64,000 nucleotides of DNA from Adiantum capillus-veneris (lineage: Eukaryota > Streptophyta > Polypodiopsida > Polypodiales > Pteridaceae), in contig CM043960.1 of the NCBI GenBank assembly GCA_014529385.2, forward strand, positions 35,699,396-35,763,395, written 5' to 3'. Numbering within the stretch: position 1 is the first letter of the stretch; the number at the start of each line of letters is the position of its first letter. Below the pieces are notes generated by a model, which searched no databases, had not been told where the DNA came from, and worked only from the letters and a program-made list of their open reading frames with translations. The position numbers were made by a program, and so were the translations under genes. Shown in pieces: positions 9,173 to 23,000 of this stretch.

Positions 9173-11577
9173 CAAAAAAGAAAGATAGTGTGTGTGGCTG
9201 GCAGACAGACAATGTACACTTATGCCTTTGACTTCGAAATGGATACCCTAGCCCTAAAACCCGTTACAATATCCCAACTTTCAAGTAAAGTAAGAAGCGA
9301 AAACACAGTTTTGCAAATTGTGCGAATTCTCAAAGCTTAAGTTTTGAGAGGACAAATAGCATACTGAACCCATCTTGATGATTAGACATTGATGTCCCTT
9401 CCTTTTTCCTACGATTGATAGGCTTTTGCAACCAATAAATTGGGGATGCATTCTTATGGAGGTCACGCGGTAGTGGCACACATCACCACACACAAACTTC
9501 AAAGGTCTGTTGAATCTCTAGCCTTGCGATGAAAAGGTGTTCAGTGGTGAAAGCACACTTCAATTTCATGGCACTCGCAAACTGAGTTTAATACTTTTTT
9601 CTTACACCAAACATACTGCATGTGCATACAGGTGTGTATGGAAAAAGTTATGGTTCCAACCCCTTGGAACTAACATGCACTGGATATCATTCCCATTAAA
9701 GAATAGGGGGAGAAAGATGCATGAAATCACTATAGTCTTCAGACAAAAGGACTTAGAAATTAGAATATAGAAAGATCTAGAGATTAGAACTTGGAAGCTG
9801 GAACTTAGAGGCTAGAGGTCAAGTGCACGTTGCAAAATTGCAAGGTCCAAACTTCAAACTTCCAAGGCCCAAGATTCAACCTTTAAGGCTGCCAATCCCA
9901 AACTTCAAACTCCCAGAATTAATGTTTGGGCATCAATTTCTGGGTGTGCGATAATTGGTCAGGTTTAAAGTATGAAATGTACAAACCTTGATCTTAACTT
10001 GTGTTCAGTGGAGGAGATTTGCAAGTTGGGCCTTTCAGGATAGTCTCAGCACACTAAACAAGCAGACTATTTTGGGGTTCACAGCATGAGGCCCCCTTCC
10101 AATCCTGCTCATTTTTCTTCAGCCTTTGGCATTTAGGGGCTACTCTCTTACACCCAGAGACTATTATGGCAGCATGTGTTGGCAACAGATTCACCCAGGA
10201 GTCGTATCTTGGGCAAGTCAAAAGATGCTGGCTGAGATCTTTCAGGATGTTGTTGAATGGTACTGAGAGATGTACCAAATGCTGGAAAGCTTGATGAAGT
10301 CCACAACTCTATGCATCACCTAGCACGCTTGACGTGGATTCGATTGGGTCACTCTTGCAGATCGATTGTTGGCTGGTGCAGACCTTGGAGAACTTTCTGC
10401 TCTAGAAAATACGTCCACACAGGATATACGGATGAAGAACAATATGACTCTCAAGGCCTGTCATGCTGGGCCTAGGAGGATCACAATATTCCGCCAGTGG
10501 AACAGTTGGGCCAACTCTCATGACGTTAGTCATCAATCCCCTACTTAGAATTCAATGCAATAGTTTGATTGAAGCCAGTCAATGTGCTAGACATTGTTAA
10601 CAACACCACTAACTGCTGATGTGGAGTGTGCACACATAGCTAAGAAAGGCTGAGATGCTGGTAACCCAAGTGACCAGAGCAGATAATTGAGAAAAATATT
10701 TCCAGAAAAGAGCTCCCAAAGAGCATTTTGAACATCTGCCATGTGTGAGATTATTTAAGGAAAGACATAAAAGGGTAAAGAAATTTTACAAAGTCTGGCC
10801 AAAGCGTGTTAATTGGATACACAGTGACTACATTAATGATTAATGATTTCAGGTCTGAGTTAACTTCTTTCATTTGTTGAACTTCAAGTTTTTGGCAATT
10901 GTACAAATGTCTATACCTGAGAAAGGAAAAGTTAAAACTAACATCAACCTGCATGCAAAAAACAAAAGGGTTTATTGCACCTACCTGGTAATCTATATGT
11001 CTAGATGATGTTTGGATCGACGATGAATCAAAAGACTCATTTGGAGACACCGATCTGTCTGTTGTTTTTCTCCTCCACGGCCAGCTTCTCTTATCCATGC
11101 TCATGGATCTCAATCAGTAGGTCTTACACATAATGTCTGCCCATTGATAGACCAAAAGTTAAGCCAGACGCCATAAACATGCACCACATTGTGAAAGACT
11201 TAGCATGTTGATCAAAAGCAAGGAGGGCCAGGCTCTGGCAGACCAGTATGCTGTCGATAAAGTAATGCATATCTCTGGACACACACACATACGCAAGCGA
11301 CAAGTGAAGTGGGTGCTTTTAATTGAGCACAGTTCTGAATGCTTGAAAGCTCACTATCAAAAATTTATCGAAATGTGGGTGACTCGCATGTAAAAGGCTA
11401 ACAGGCATGGACCACCGAATTCTGCATGGAGAAGAAGAAAAAAAAAAGAGCATCCGAAGGGGAGCTGGTGGGGGTAAGAAGAGGACCGTGATTTTTTGTT
11501 GAGAGACAGAGGGAGCTTGGAGAGCGTACCTCAAAGAGATGCGCAATGCAGGATCCCGCAAGAAGCTCAGCATGAAG
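9173..11577. other. Intergenic stretch, nothing recognised
   Basis: ORFs of 60-120 codons occur on both strands, but none shows a domain, a consistent coding signature or a repeat partner in the window. No RNA gene or terminal repeat was seen. Confidence 0.5.
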
Positions 11578-11620
<43 letters not shown>

Positions 11621-11740
11621 GTGATGGTTTCAGAGTGATTAGTCCTGAGCTTGCTAGAGCTTTTTGCAGGTGCCTTGCGCTGGTGGCGATGGCGCTTTCG
11701 GTTGGTAAATGGGTAATGCGTTGAGCGCACGACATGTCCA

Positions 11741-11779
<39 letters not shown>

Positions 11780-11990
11780 AGGGAGCTGGGTTTCCAACAA
11801 AAGGGGGCGTTTTGTTGGGCACTTTCGTGCAGTGAGGCTTGGTGACGGAGAGGGGTCCTCCATCGCCATAAAATAGAATATACATGAGAACAACGCGCGC
11901 AAGAGACAGAGAGAGAGGGGGGGAGGAAGGTTGGCGTGCCTGCACTGTTGTTGTTGATGATCATGAGTGATCATGAGAGTGTGCGTGTAC

Positions 11991-12025
<35 letters not shown>
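11578..12025. repeat. Cluster of (CT)n and (GA)n microsatellites
   Basis: (CT)n at 11,578-11,617 and (GA)n at 11,743-11,774 are complementary tracts ~125 bases apart and could fold back. A further (GA)n lies at 11,993-12,025. All long ORFs here are microsatellite translations. Confidence 0.85.
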
Positions 12026-12026
<1 letters not shown>

Positions 12027-12470
12027 CCATTGTGTCAATTCACATTTTGCTTTAGATGTTTGTTTGCTACCTCCATGACATGAGTAGTGGAGAGCACATT
12101 TCGACCATGACCCAGGGCCCTCCCCACGTAATGTCAACTTCTCATGAACTATGCTTGCAAAGACTCAAACCTTGGTTGGAAGAATTCTTTTGAATGGATC
12201 TTTTGCATCGGCTATGGTATTTTCTCTATTTTCTAATATAACTCACTCATTTATTTCCACAAAAAAGGAATCAAATGTTTCGTAATCTTAATTTCTAAAC
12301 CAGGGTAGGCAAATTGGTTAGCATGTGAGTTTGAGTTTGAGCCGGTTCAACCGTCAGCTCAATTCCTGTAGTCGCACTAATTTGCATATAGAGTAAGGTT
12401 TCGAGTAGATATGGTGAGTCATGGTTGTGAGGATGCAATGCTCCTTACAAGGAGCAAAATATGAAGGAAA

Positions 12471-12471
<1 letters not shown>
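12026..12471. other. No recognisable feature
   Basis: AT-rich sequence with no ORF of note and no repeat partner seen. Confidence 0.5.

Positions 12472-12541
<70 letters not shown>
12472..12541. repeat. Compound (CT)n(CA)n microsatellite
   Basis: A CT tract of ~47 bases passes directly into ~22 bases of CA repeat. Confidence 0.95.
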
Positions 12542-15132
12542 GGGCGCATACCCCTATGGCACTTTGTTCAGAGAGTCACAAAGAGTCTTTGCTTCGTGTT
12601 GTTACAATGGGCCCGTTGCATAGGGACACGGTTCACAATTGATTGTCAATAGCATCCGAGTGCTTCTTTTTCATGTGCTACCAGGAAAAATACAAGAGAT
12701 AAAGTTATTTGAGCCCCTCTATTTCCTCAAATAACAATTCCTCGTAAGGAAGAGGTATTGTATTCCTTCGTGTCTTTTGTATTGTTGCCTTCTCACTCAA
12801 GAGTTGGAATGGAAGGCCAAGCCTTTCACAATCTTGAAGTTGCAACCAAGCTGCAGAGACAACACCAAGAAAAGTCAAGTTTGCAGCAGGTTGGCAACGA
12901 CGCTGTCACGTAAACTGAACAAGGCGTGCATTGCTTAAACTTGAAAAGCTTTAGTTTATTAGATGCACCTTGTAGGGTAGATGGTTGCTTCCCAAGTGTT
13001 TAAAAGGAGGGTAGATTAATGCTCTCATCATTTTAGGACATGTTAGGACTTAGAGGGCGTGATACTTGTAGCCCTTACACACTTAAAAGTAATGGGAACT
13101 ACTATCAGAAATTGTCAAGACTTAGTTATAACGAAGCCTCGCATGACCGTGCACTTGGTCCTACACAATAAATTGCGCAACTAAATATATAAAATCTCGA
13201 CTACAATTTCATCAAACCTTAGTTTTCAGGGTCAAAATGAGAAAATTGTGACTCTTATTGCTAGCTTAAAATCCATGTTATCTTGCAGGTTTGCTTTAAA
13301 TTTTTAAAATAAGGTGAAGAACCACATGGGCATTCTAAAACAAGGAAAACTCAAATGGGCCATTGAATATTGAAGGGCATGTTTTAGTATGTCAAGCACC
13401 TTAGGGGACCTGTACTTTTATGCATCTTAATTTGACTCTCGAAGTCATCCTATGTAGAACTCCCTTATTAGTTTATCTATCCAAATGCTTCCCATAGGAT
13501 CTCCCTTATTTTATCCAAATGCTTCCTAGTCCAAACCAGTGTACAATTCCTATCATAAGTAAAACATAATTACTAAATAGTGCTTTTACTTACCTTAATT
13601 TGACTCTCTAACTTCTAAGTTATCCTATGTAGATCTCCCTTATTAGTTTATCCACATGATTTCGAAACCAAACCAGTGTACAATTCCAATCATGAGTAAA
13701 AATGTTTTTTAATATGATGGTAAGATTTGAGTGGGGCTTTGCTTTGCTTGTAATTCTTTTTGGGTGTTAAGATACTCTTACTCATTCTCTGTGAGTATTG
13801 CTAAAAAAAACGATGATGGTAAGCAGTGTTCGGGAAAAGTATGCCTTAGGTTAGCCTTGAGCTAGTTGAAAGAGAGGGGAGGAAGGGAAAAAATCCGCTT
13901 GAAAAATTTAAGAAAATAGAGTTGAATTATCGATTATTGTGCAAAATTTTCTCTTTGGATCTATCCTAAAGGGAATTTTGTATGTTTGTGAAATTGATTT
14001 TTCCATACCACTGATGGGGTAAGTGTTACTTGATGCCTTGGCTGGGTCTGAGCAGGGCTATGTAGCATGTAATTCTTTTTTAGCTTCAATATATTATCAC
14101 TCATGATGCTGGAGCATTGCAAAAACAAAAAAGATGATGATAAGGTTTTTTTTGTGATGATGGTAACTCTCAATCTTTGGTATTAGAGGCATCTACTAAA
14201 AAAATGATAAAAGTCATCTATCCCTTAAGAAATATTTTGTTCCTATGGAAATGCCTTCTTGGAGTGCTTCCTCTAGACATTTTTCTTACCCTTATCATCT
14301 CATAATCTTAAATACACAATGGGTGGAAAATATATTGCATAAACCCAAAAATTACAATAACCCCTCACGTACACACCGTGCCATGAGGACCAAACCAATA
14401 CATCACATATAACCTAAGCATGACAACGATCAAATCATCAGACAACACCATCCCAAGCCCGAACATGGGAGGCCAACCCTCGCCAATAAGCAATACCACA
14501 AAAAGATTCCTGGATGGATGCCATAGGAATTAGACCCCCTACACAAGACCATAGTCTTCCAAACAGGAGAAGAAGCATGCCCAAAACAAAACAAAACAAA
14601 TAGGAGCCCCAAGAGATACGAGACAGAAGTAGAGTCGCATCAAGGACCGGGCTCGAGTCCCCATCACCTAAGGATTTTCAATTGTCTTCATGCCATATTC
14701 CCTTCTCCCAACTTTGTGAAGTGGTTATGGCTATTTGGTGTGTTATTCTACCTCTCCATGGAAGCTAGCATTAGTGTCATTCTTTGGCTTTATGGTCTAT
14801 TTTCAGTTTTACGAATGATCCTTTGTTCCTTCAACCTCTAAAAGATCCTTTTTACATCGCTAAACACACCCTAAAGCTGCTTTTAATTGCTTATAATTGT
14901 TCAATGCCTTCACCATTTTGTTCATGGTATGAGTATATGATTTTAGTATGTACATTATCTTCTTTGTGGGATTTCCTTCATGCTAAGGTTTCCCACCAAG
15001 GAAACTAGATAACTTTCTATCAGCCAAGGTTGGGGACAATTCCACATCTCTCCTACGTTATTAGGGTTGCCCTCCTTCCTCCCCCACTAGGATTAGGGCC
15101 AATTCCCAAAACTAGGTTAAATGCATATTATC
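12542..15132. other. Gene-poor stretch with one diverged direct repeat
   Basis: No coding domain is seen. A diverged direct repeat lies at about 13,426-13,570 and 13,594-13,705: both halves run from TTAATTTGACTCTC through ATCTCCCTTATT to CCAGTGTACAATTCC. A second shared phrase, GCATGTAATTCTTTTT-like, appears near 13,745 and 14,066. The rest is AT-rich and unassigned. Confidence 0.5.
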
Positions 15133-15163
15133 TTATAAGTGCCCCTTCTCAGGTAGTATCAAG

Positions 15164-15171
<8 letters not shown>

Positions 15172-15216
<45 letters not shown>

Positions 15217-15392
15217 AGGCCATTGTTGTCCTTGGAGGTCATATATAGACCATGGGACCAAAAAGGGCCATACAAAAGTGTCTTCTCTCACAAAAGGAGA
15301 GAGAGATATATTGATATAAGTTAGAGTGGGGGGGGTTGAAGATATGTAGGGTTGGAGGATACATGGGGGTTTGATAGGGAAACCTTTTAAGG

Positions 15393-15425
<33 letters not shown>
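15172..15425. repeat. (GA)n tract and a 31-base poly-G run
   Basis: (GA)n lies at 15,172-15,210. An uninterrupted G run spans 15,395-15,425 and reads as polyproline on the minus strand. Such a run forms G-quadruplexes and is difficult to sequence, so its length is uncertain. Confidence 0.85.
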
Positions 15426-15427
<2 letters not shown>

Positions 15428-15429
15428 GA

Positions 15430-16100
15430 GAGAGAGCTAAGGGGAGCGGGGGTGTTTAGTGTAGCACTCATGGCCCTAAGATTCTGAAGCTCATGGATAA
15501 TGGCCCACCTGTACGCCACATTAGCCACCTCGTTGAGATCTTTCCCTTTGTTTTTGTGTTGCAAGAGGGTGTGCACTTCTGCAATCCATACCTTGGTATC
15601 TTTGAGGAGATGGGGTTGTTGAAGCAAGTGAAAGCAATCTTCACAATTCTGAAATGAAGAATACCATGGCCACTCAAGATGTGTTCATTATGTTGACGGT
15701 TGCTCTAGGTGTTGACGTTAAATACATTGCTAGCACCGAGTTGTATTTGTGGGAGAAGGTGTGTTGGATGACCATAGTGGATTTGTAGAAGTTGGCGTTT
15801 GAGTCAAGTGTGAAGGGGAGCCGTCCAATGTGGACCTTGAGCGTATTTTGTTGTTGAAGGTATCCCTCTCGAAGCTCCGATGACATGCATGTCGCCATCA
15901 TTGAGGAGATATGTGCGGCCACATGCTTGGTTTGTTCTCCAATCTTTGTTTCTACCTCGGGCTCTTGTGATGACGGAGCTTTCCATTGCCTCAAATTTTG
16001 CCTCAAGTGTGCTTATGTGCCTTTAATGTCTTCATTTTCTTCAACCACATTTTGCGAGAGAAGCTTGAAGCCTCTTGATACGCTCATGCTTGCTTGGAGC
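15430..16100 (-). other. Possible decayed coding region, unrecognised
   Basis: Adjoining minus-strand open segments (about 16,006-15,674 and 15,627-15,430) read like ordinary protein, for example KIGEQTKHVAAHISSMMA and LLQHKNKGKDLNEVANVAYR. They sit in different frames separated by a stop near 15,674-15,676. The composition (Gln-rich, helical) could be a gag-like or host-derived relic. I recognise no domain and found no repeat partner in the window. Confidence 0.25.
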
Positions 16101-17015
16101 CACGAGGACTGTGGCAAATGATGGATGGTTTGTTTGAAAAATAGGAGTTTGAGGAGATCTTCCTTTCATCTCTCTTTTTTGAAGGATGAGGAAGGAATCA
16201 AAGTGTCCATGCTCTCTATGTACTGAAGAAGGAAACGGGTTGGGGGTGAGAGGGGGGAACCTTCCCCTTATGAACTTAGTAAGGTAAACAAAGCAATTAC
16301 TATGTTTCTGCTATTGAATGAAATTACTACCAAATAGAATCGGCTTGCCCCTCAGGAGATGATAAGTTCGAGCGTGTGTGCACAACTGTTACTACTCAGC
16401 GACGTGTCGGCAACACATTCAGTACTCAATAGCTTGTCAAAACTATTGGAGGCCATCTCTTCGCAGTAGAAAACATTCATGAGTAGGTTGCTTTGTCAAG
16501 GAGGAGAAGGAAATGCTTCACTTAACACCCCTTGCAGGGTTACCTCTCACACCTTGGGGACAATGGGGGGAGGTGAGTGCAAATAAGACTAGTGTAAGTA
16601 GAGTAGTTTATTATCATCCATGGTAGGCCAATTATGACCCAAGGGACAGCTCCAGTTATACAATGATTCTCCTCCCACAATGATGGAAAAGGGTAGCTTC
16701 ATTGAAAGATCTAACTAAGCATCATGATTCTCTCTAAAGCAAAGTATGTGAGTGATGAGAGCTCCCAATTCAATAGAGGAGTAGTGGTCAGAAAGTCGTG
16801 AAGGGGTTCTTGGAATGGGATATCAAAGTTAGCATGTATATGTGTGTATGTTGGACATGCCAAAACCCCTCACATCTACTAACTAATTGCTTGGGAAGCA
16901 AACAAGAAAGTTCAAAAGGCGCATAAAAGCAAGATGATGCAAGACATAAAGAATTGGTGTGGGAGATGGAATCCATTACACTTGCTACATGATGCCAAAA
17001 TAGCCTCCCAACTGA
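16101..17015. other. No recognisable feature
   Basis: Only short ORFs without domain signatures, no long repeat, and no terminal repeat were seen. Confidence 0.45.
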
Positions 17016-17327
17016 ATGAAGCCTTTCTACAACACCAATGTATATGTGACTTGGGAGGAATCTGGTGGGTCGAACTTTATACATTACCCCACCCATATAG
17101 CCCCCAACTACAAAACCATGTTCTTCGTCGAAAGAGGACATTATACTTACTCTTATATGCATGAGCCTATCCCCTTGTCAGTGATACAAATATTGCAATT
17201 ATTCAGCTTAGTTCCCACTCCCTTCGATCCAAGAAAGGACATTAGGGAAATGGAAGAGAGTCACATTGACTATGCACATTATGTCCACTACAATTTTGAG
17301 TCTGAGTACCACTCACTACTAGAGTAA
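17016..17327 (+). CDS. Hypothetical ORF, unrecognised
   Basis: A 103-codon ORF begins MKPFYNTNVYVTWEESGG and ends at TAA (17,325-17,327). It contains aromatic- and proline-rich phrases (NFIHYPTHIAPNYKTMFFVERG split over two lines of motif: NFIHYPTHIAPNYK and TMFFVERG). There is no signal peptide, known motif or homologous copy in the window. It could be an exon or transposon relic, or chance. Confidence 0.25.
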   Translation: MKPFYNTNVYVTWEESGGSNFIHYPTHIAPNYKTMFFVERGHYTYSYMHEPIPLSVIQILQLFSLVPTPFDPRKDIREMEESHIDYAHYVHYNFESEYHSLLE

Positions 17328-17542
17328 ACTTTTTCTCACATCTACACTTGCTTCCCTCACATTTTCAGTCATGACTGAGACCTACACACTTTTCTCTCCT
17401 AGCCACAGCGTGGGCTCTCCATTGCCATTCTCATCACCACATCATGGAGCATATAGAATAAGTTATCAGCCCCACCACATAGTATATCACATGTATCTTC
17501 AATCCCATAGGTCATATTTGACTGCCAAGGATGATAATAAAA

Positions 17543-18480
<938 letters not shown>

Positions 18481-19095
18481 TTGTAGGGATGCATGCAAAG
18501 ACGGAGAAGGTGAAAGAGAAGCTCAAAACCACACGACATAGGAAGTAGTATTACTGAGTGTGCTAAGACAAAGATAAGGCATTCCCTAAGCTCATGGGCA
18601 TATATACAAGATAGGCAAAAAGGGCCTTCTAATGAGAGGAAAAAGTGTCATGGTGAAGGCTAAGTGTGTTCACACACCACTATCAAAATAACATAGAAGT
18701 AGTATTACTTGGTGTGTTAACATAAATACAAGGCTTGCCCTAGGATGATGGGGCATGTATACAAGTAGGGGGGAAAACCTCCTTGTTAGGGAAAGAAGTT
18801 CCCTGACAGTCCTAAGTGTGTCCACACACATCACTACTATAATATAGTAACAAATCCCCCCCCCCCCTTCCTTGGTAGTGTGATGCGATGAACATGAGGA
18901 CTTTCATGTATAGAAAAGTGCCATACACTACTGAACAATCCGCAAAAGGAAGCAAGCCCAAATATTTTGTTAAAGCTTTGAGCTTCTCATGAGGTAGAGC
19001 CTTTTTCAAAACATCAGAAGGTTTTTCCTGCATAGCCACATAAGCCAAGTTTTCCTCTCGGCATAGAGTCTCTCCCTTAATTTTTTGGGAAGAAA
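18481..19095 (-). mobile_element. Copia remnant: LTR and RNase H tail
   Basis: On the minus strand about 19,095-18,930 encodes a degraded RNase H C-terminus. RERLYAE, then KALPHEKLKAL and YLGLLPFADC align with RERLSAG, KALSREKLEAF and ALGLLPFVD of the two larger Copia copies. A C-rich tract at 18,856-18,869 is the polypurine tract on the other strand, next to an LTR-like sequence. That LTR (about 18,490-18,850) appears partly duplicated in tandem: AGTAGTATTACT occurs at 18,545 and 18,697, each followed by a GGGCATAT/GGGCATGTATACAAG-like segment. Confidence 0.65.
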
Positions 19096-19983
19096 AATAT
19101 GTTTTTTGATTGGAAGTTTAGCTACTCTATCGGAAGAGCTTATATGTATGTCTTGAATAATATAAGATTGAATGTAGCATCCAAAGGGTGTGGTAAGAAA
19201 CCAAACTTTAGCAAACCACAACCAGTAGTGGTCCTTACAATGGAATACTTAGTGAATTCACTTCCAAACAACGTTTTTAAAGTAGTTGCACACATGGTGA
19301 AACATAAAGTACAAATACAAAACCAGAAATTAACCTACATCAAAACAATTCAACTTAATTGGCCGCACAATGCCATAAACGAATTTGCAATTGTGTAATC
19401 AACAAAGATCTAGTACATTAGCACATGTAACACAAGACATGAGAGAGCTAACAAATGAGGGCATCAACTAGCACCCCTCCTTTAGGGCAGATGCATGCTA
19501 CATGTTGGGTGTAGGCTTTTGTTGCACCTTGTGTGTGTTACTATTTTTAGACTTATACTTATACACAAAAGGACATAACAGTTCAAAAGATAGATGGCTT
19601 TAGACGAAGGACAATTATTAGCACAAGAACAACTTAGTTGTTGATTCATTTTTGTACATCATAGTGAGAATGAGGTATCATTCTAGTGTTTTGTAAATAA
19701 GATAGTCAAGAACAACTTATTCTAAAGTCAAAGAGGCCAAGTTCAATGGTGATGGACAGTAGCAAAGCCAAAAAGATCTTAAGTAAAGATAGAGTCCTCA
19801 CCTGCACCCATATAAACAAGACAACATATTCCTTAGCCTTGAATACGTATTACACGTGTGAATGAACCTATCACTTGTTATCCATGTACTACTTAAAACC
19901 TTTTTAACTTATACCTACCATCCATGTAGTGTTAAATATCAGCAACTATCCATTCTCGGAACAATAAGCCATACATGAAAGTG

Positions 19984-19987
<4 letters not shown>
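19096..19987. other. No recognisable feature
   Basis: AT-rich, with no domain-bearing ORF. It forms the left flank of the direct-repeat element that begins after the (TG)n at 19,988. Confidence 0.45.
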
Positions 19988-20017
<30 letters not shown>

Positions 20018-20023
20018 CAGTTC

Positions 20024-20058
<35 letters not shown>
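19988..20058. repeat. (TG)n and (AT)n at the left edge of direct repeat A
   Basis: (TG)n at about 19,988-20,015 leads into TAGCAGTTCTAAAT, which is also the start of direct repeat B (32,898). (AT)n follows at 20,028-20,058 and is much shorter in copy B. Confidence 0.9.
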
Positions 20059-23000
20059 GCAAACGAACACTAACTGTTCACAGACTAACAATTCTAGAAA
20101 AGTACAGTGGCATTGCACAATAATTTATTTGTAGTTGAAAATAAATTTATACAAAAGTAATGAAGATAACAAAATACAGCTGAAGAATCCATAAACCCAA
20201 AGTCTGGGAAATTTTGCGTCACACTAAGAGATCCACCATTTGTTAAGAACTAGACATTTTAATCAAGGAAGGTAGCCCTCACTTGCACCCATAGCCACAA
20301 GAAAACTATTCATTAGCACGTGACTGTACGCAGGTGATGCTGGGCATCCCAGTTGTTATCCATGTCACCTTAAAAAAACACATAGTTCTTAACTAGTATA
20401 TTGTTCTTTTTTGAAAAAAAGTTCCTTGGCATTTTTGCTAATGTGATAAAGGAAAGTCAAAACCCATAAAGCAGCTATGTATCTGGGTATTCCTCGATTT
20501 TATATGTATATATATTTTACAAAAAAAAACTTTCTTTGCTACACTTAAGTTTTTAGGAAAAAGAAAACTTCTTTTTTATTCTGACTGGAGAGAATTTCAC
20601 TCTATAGCGGTAGGCATAGTTAATCTCAAGCCAGATCACAGTTCTATTAAGGACCACCTCTTCCTTGTGGTCTGAAGTATAGAAAAAAACAATCTTTTGG
20701 AACAGATCCTACTTCAAGATCCCTTTTATAAGCACGCTGAGATATCTTCAAAGAAACTTCTAAGAATTTACAAATTTATAAACCTGAGCTCCCCCCTTTT
20801 TTTAATTTTAAAAAAAAACTTTATTTCTCAAGAAATATCTATGTTTATTATGTCATGTCTGACATACTGTAGCCCAAGCCAGTTATAAACTGTTTTTCAT
20901 ATCATAAAACCCTAGACGAGTCAATCCCTAGATCCAACTCAGACCTTGTCCGGGAAAGATACGACACAAGATTCACCAGCAAAGATCAGCTAAAGGGAAA
21001 TATACGACTTTCCTTATAATACCAAGAACCTTTAAAACCAACTTCTAGAAGCTTTTCTGTATATACTGCAAGATGGTAGGTAAAGATCAGTTCATATATA
21101 CTTGAGTGAAATTAGGAAGCGAGCAGATGATGACAAGCAAATTTTATTGAATAGCCGAGGATCAAACCAACCAAGACCTTCAGAACTCAGTCACTATGTT
21201 GAAGTAATGATAACTCACCGAACACTATCACTAAACTTCATAGTATGTGATGTAAAAAAGATCAAGTAAATTTGAAACCAGCTTTTTTTTAATCAATCCG
21301 GTATGTGTTGCCACTCTTAGCTCTATAAAAAATCAGAGAAAGGGAAACATATCAGAAGCTAGTACTTAGTAAATACAAAATAACTTTTAGCCGATTTAGT
21401 GAGATAGGCATCTGCTCTAAAAAACAATTCAATCTTACTAGTAGGTGATGTAATATGGTAAAAAAGGTTAAGTCAATTTGCAAAAACAATATTTACTCTT
21501 ACAAGTGGGTATGTGATACCACTTACTACCTACCTAATATCAGAAGACAGGACACCATTTCCGAAACCTGTATTTAGTGCCCTCAGAATAATCTTCAGCC
21601 GATTCAATAGAATAGGCACCAGAACTAGAAAGTGAATCAGTCTAGGGAATGTCCTCTTACTCAAAGGACCTCAGCAATGTAGTGTTACAATAAACCAAAA
21701 TATCTTTTAAATCTTATAAGATCATTACAGCTCATTTTTTGTGAAATTCTGGTTTTTTTCCCGGATCTGCAGTATCCCTTTCAAGAGTACATTACATCTA
21801 TTGAGTAGCTTTTTTACAGAACATAACATCATCACCCATATATACAATTCCTTTCCTTTAAGTACCATAACATCCTCTTTTCTCAGCAGCCATAATCCCT
21901 CATACCTGGCAGTCTCCCCATTTTTCTTTTCTAAAATTACAGATTTTTTCTCAAAAAACCAGTTTTACAGCACATTTTACGGAAACCAGACATATTACTT
22001 CCATCATTCAAAAAAACTAGGTAGTTCTTAGTTTAACTGAGCAATTCACACTTCTTCCCCTAACCAGTAAGAGTCAGTTTCCATAACCAGGTTATATATA
22101 TATTTTTTTGTTTATTTTACGAAAACAAACACCATTAGTCAAAGAGAATTACAATTTCCCATCAGTCCCAGAGCAGACATATACTCCCACTCATATTTCT
22201 CCCATAAACTAGTAAGAATAGTTTCTGGAACATTTTTCCTTTAAAAAAATCTATATTACTGGTTTTTCAAAGCCTTTTAAAACTTTTTTCAGCATAGCTT
22301 CATAATATCAATTGACAGTCTCTAGAGCAAGAAATATTTTTTGTTTGACATGTAGATTAGGAGACGCAGACGCCTCCACGATGTCCTTCCCATTCTTTTT
22401 TGGTATGTTGAGCATACAGTAGTAAAATAGCTTCTAACACACACAGTATAGAATGCTCACACAAGTGAATACAAAGCACAATGCTAAGTGAGTATGAATA
22501 CTCACCTTTAAGAGGCTTTTATATATGTTGATGTCCATCAGAAGACTATACGCCAGACTCAGACATGCTTCTGCCACTCGAGGTTGCCCATATGGGCCAT
22601 ATACTCAGGGATTGTCATCAGCTAGAGATCTGGATGCTCTAGACAGTGTCGCACCACATTCGTTGCTACTGTCTCATGCCAACCAAACCCTAGCCCACCT
22701 GCGGTAACGTGCTGCAGGAAGCACGACTACTAAATGGAGAGAAGAGTTTAAACGCTACATAGTACACTATTGTGTATAAAGCTCTATTGTGTAGAAAGCT
22801 GAGATTTTTATTAAGTTAAATGCAAGGTCCAGTCCCCTTCTCCTCAGTTACACCTTGGCAACCGATAAAACACCGCTCACATGGTCGATATACGGTCCGA
22901 AATCCATTATGTGATTATTGTACCAAACCCCAGGCTGATGATACACAACCCGTTATCCATACTACAGAACCTATACTGAGTTTTATGTCATACATTACTC

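Noticed and set aside
10054-11113. ORFs of 70-120 codons in the 9-12 kb stretch
   Set aside because: No domain, no repeat partner and no splice-supported continuation could be seen; they match chance expectation.
21741-22031. 96-codon ORF in direct repeat A, also in B at 34,654
   Set aside because: It is Phe/Ser-rich, low in complexity, and has no motif; conservation between the copies reflects recent duplication.
22935-22941. CTGATGA, a possible hammerhead ribozyme core in direct repeat A (Penelope-like pLTRs can carry hammerheads)
   Set aside because: No following stem plus GAAA core and no closing stem were found within a plausible distance; a second look at minus-strand CTGATGA near 22,614 also lacked GAAA.
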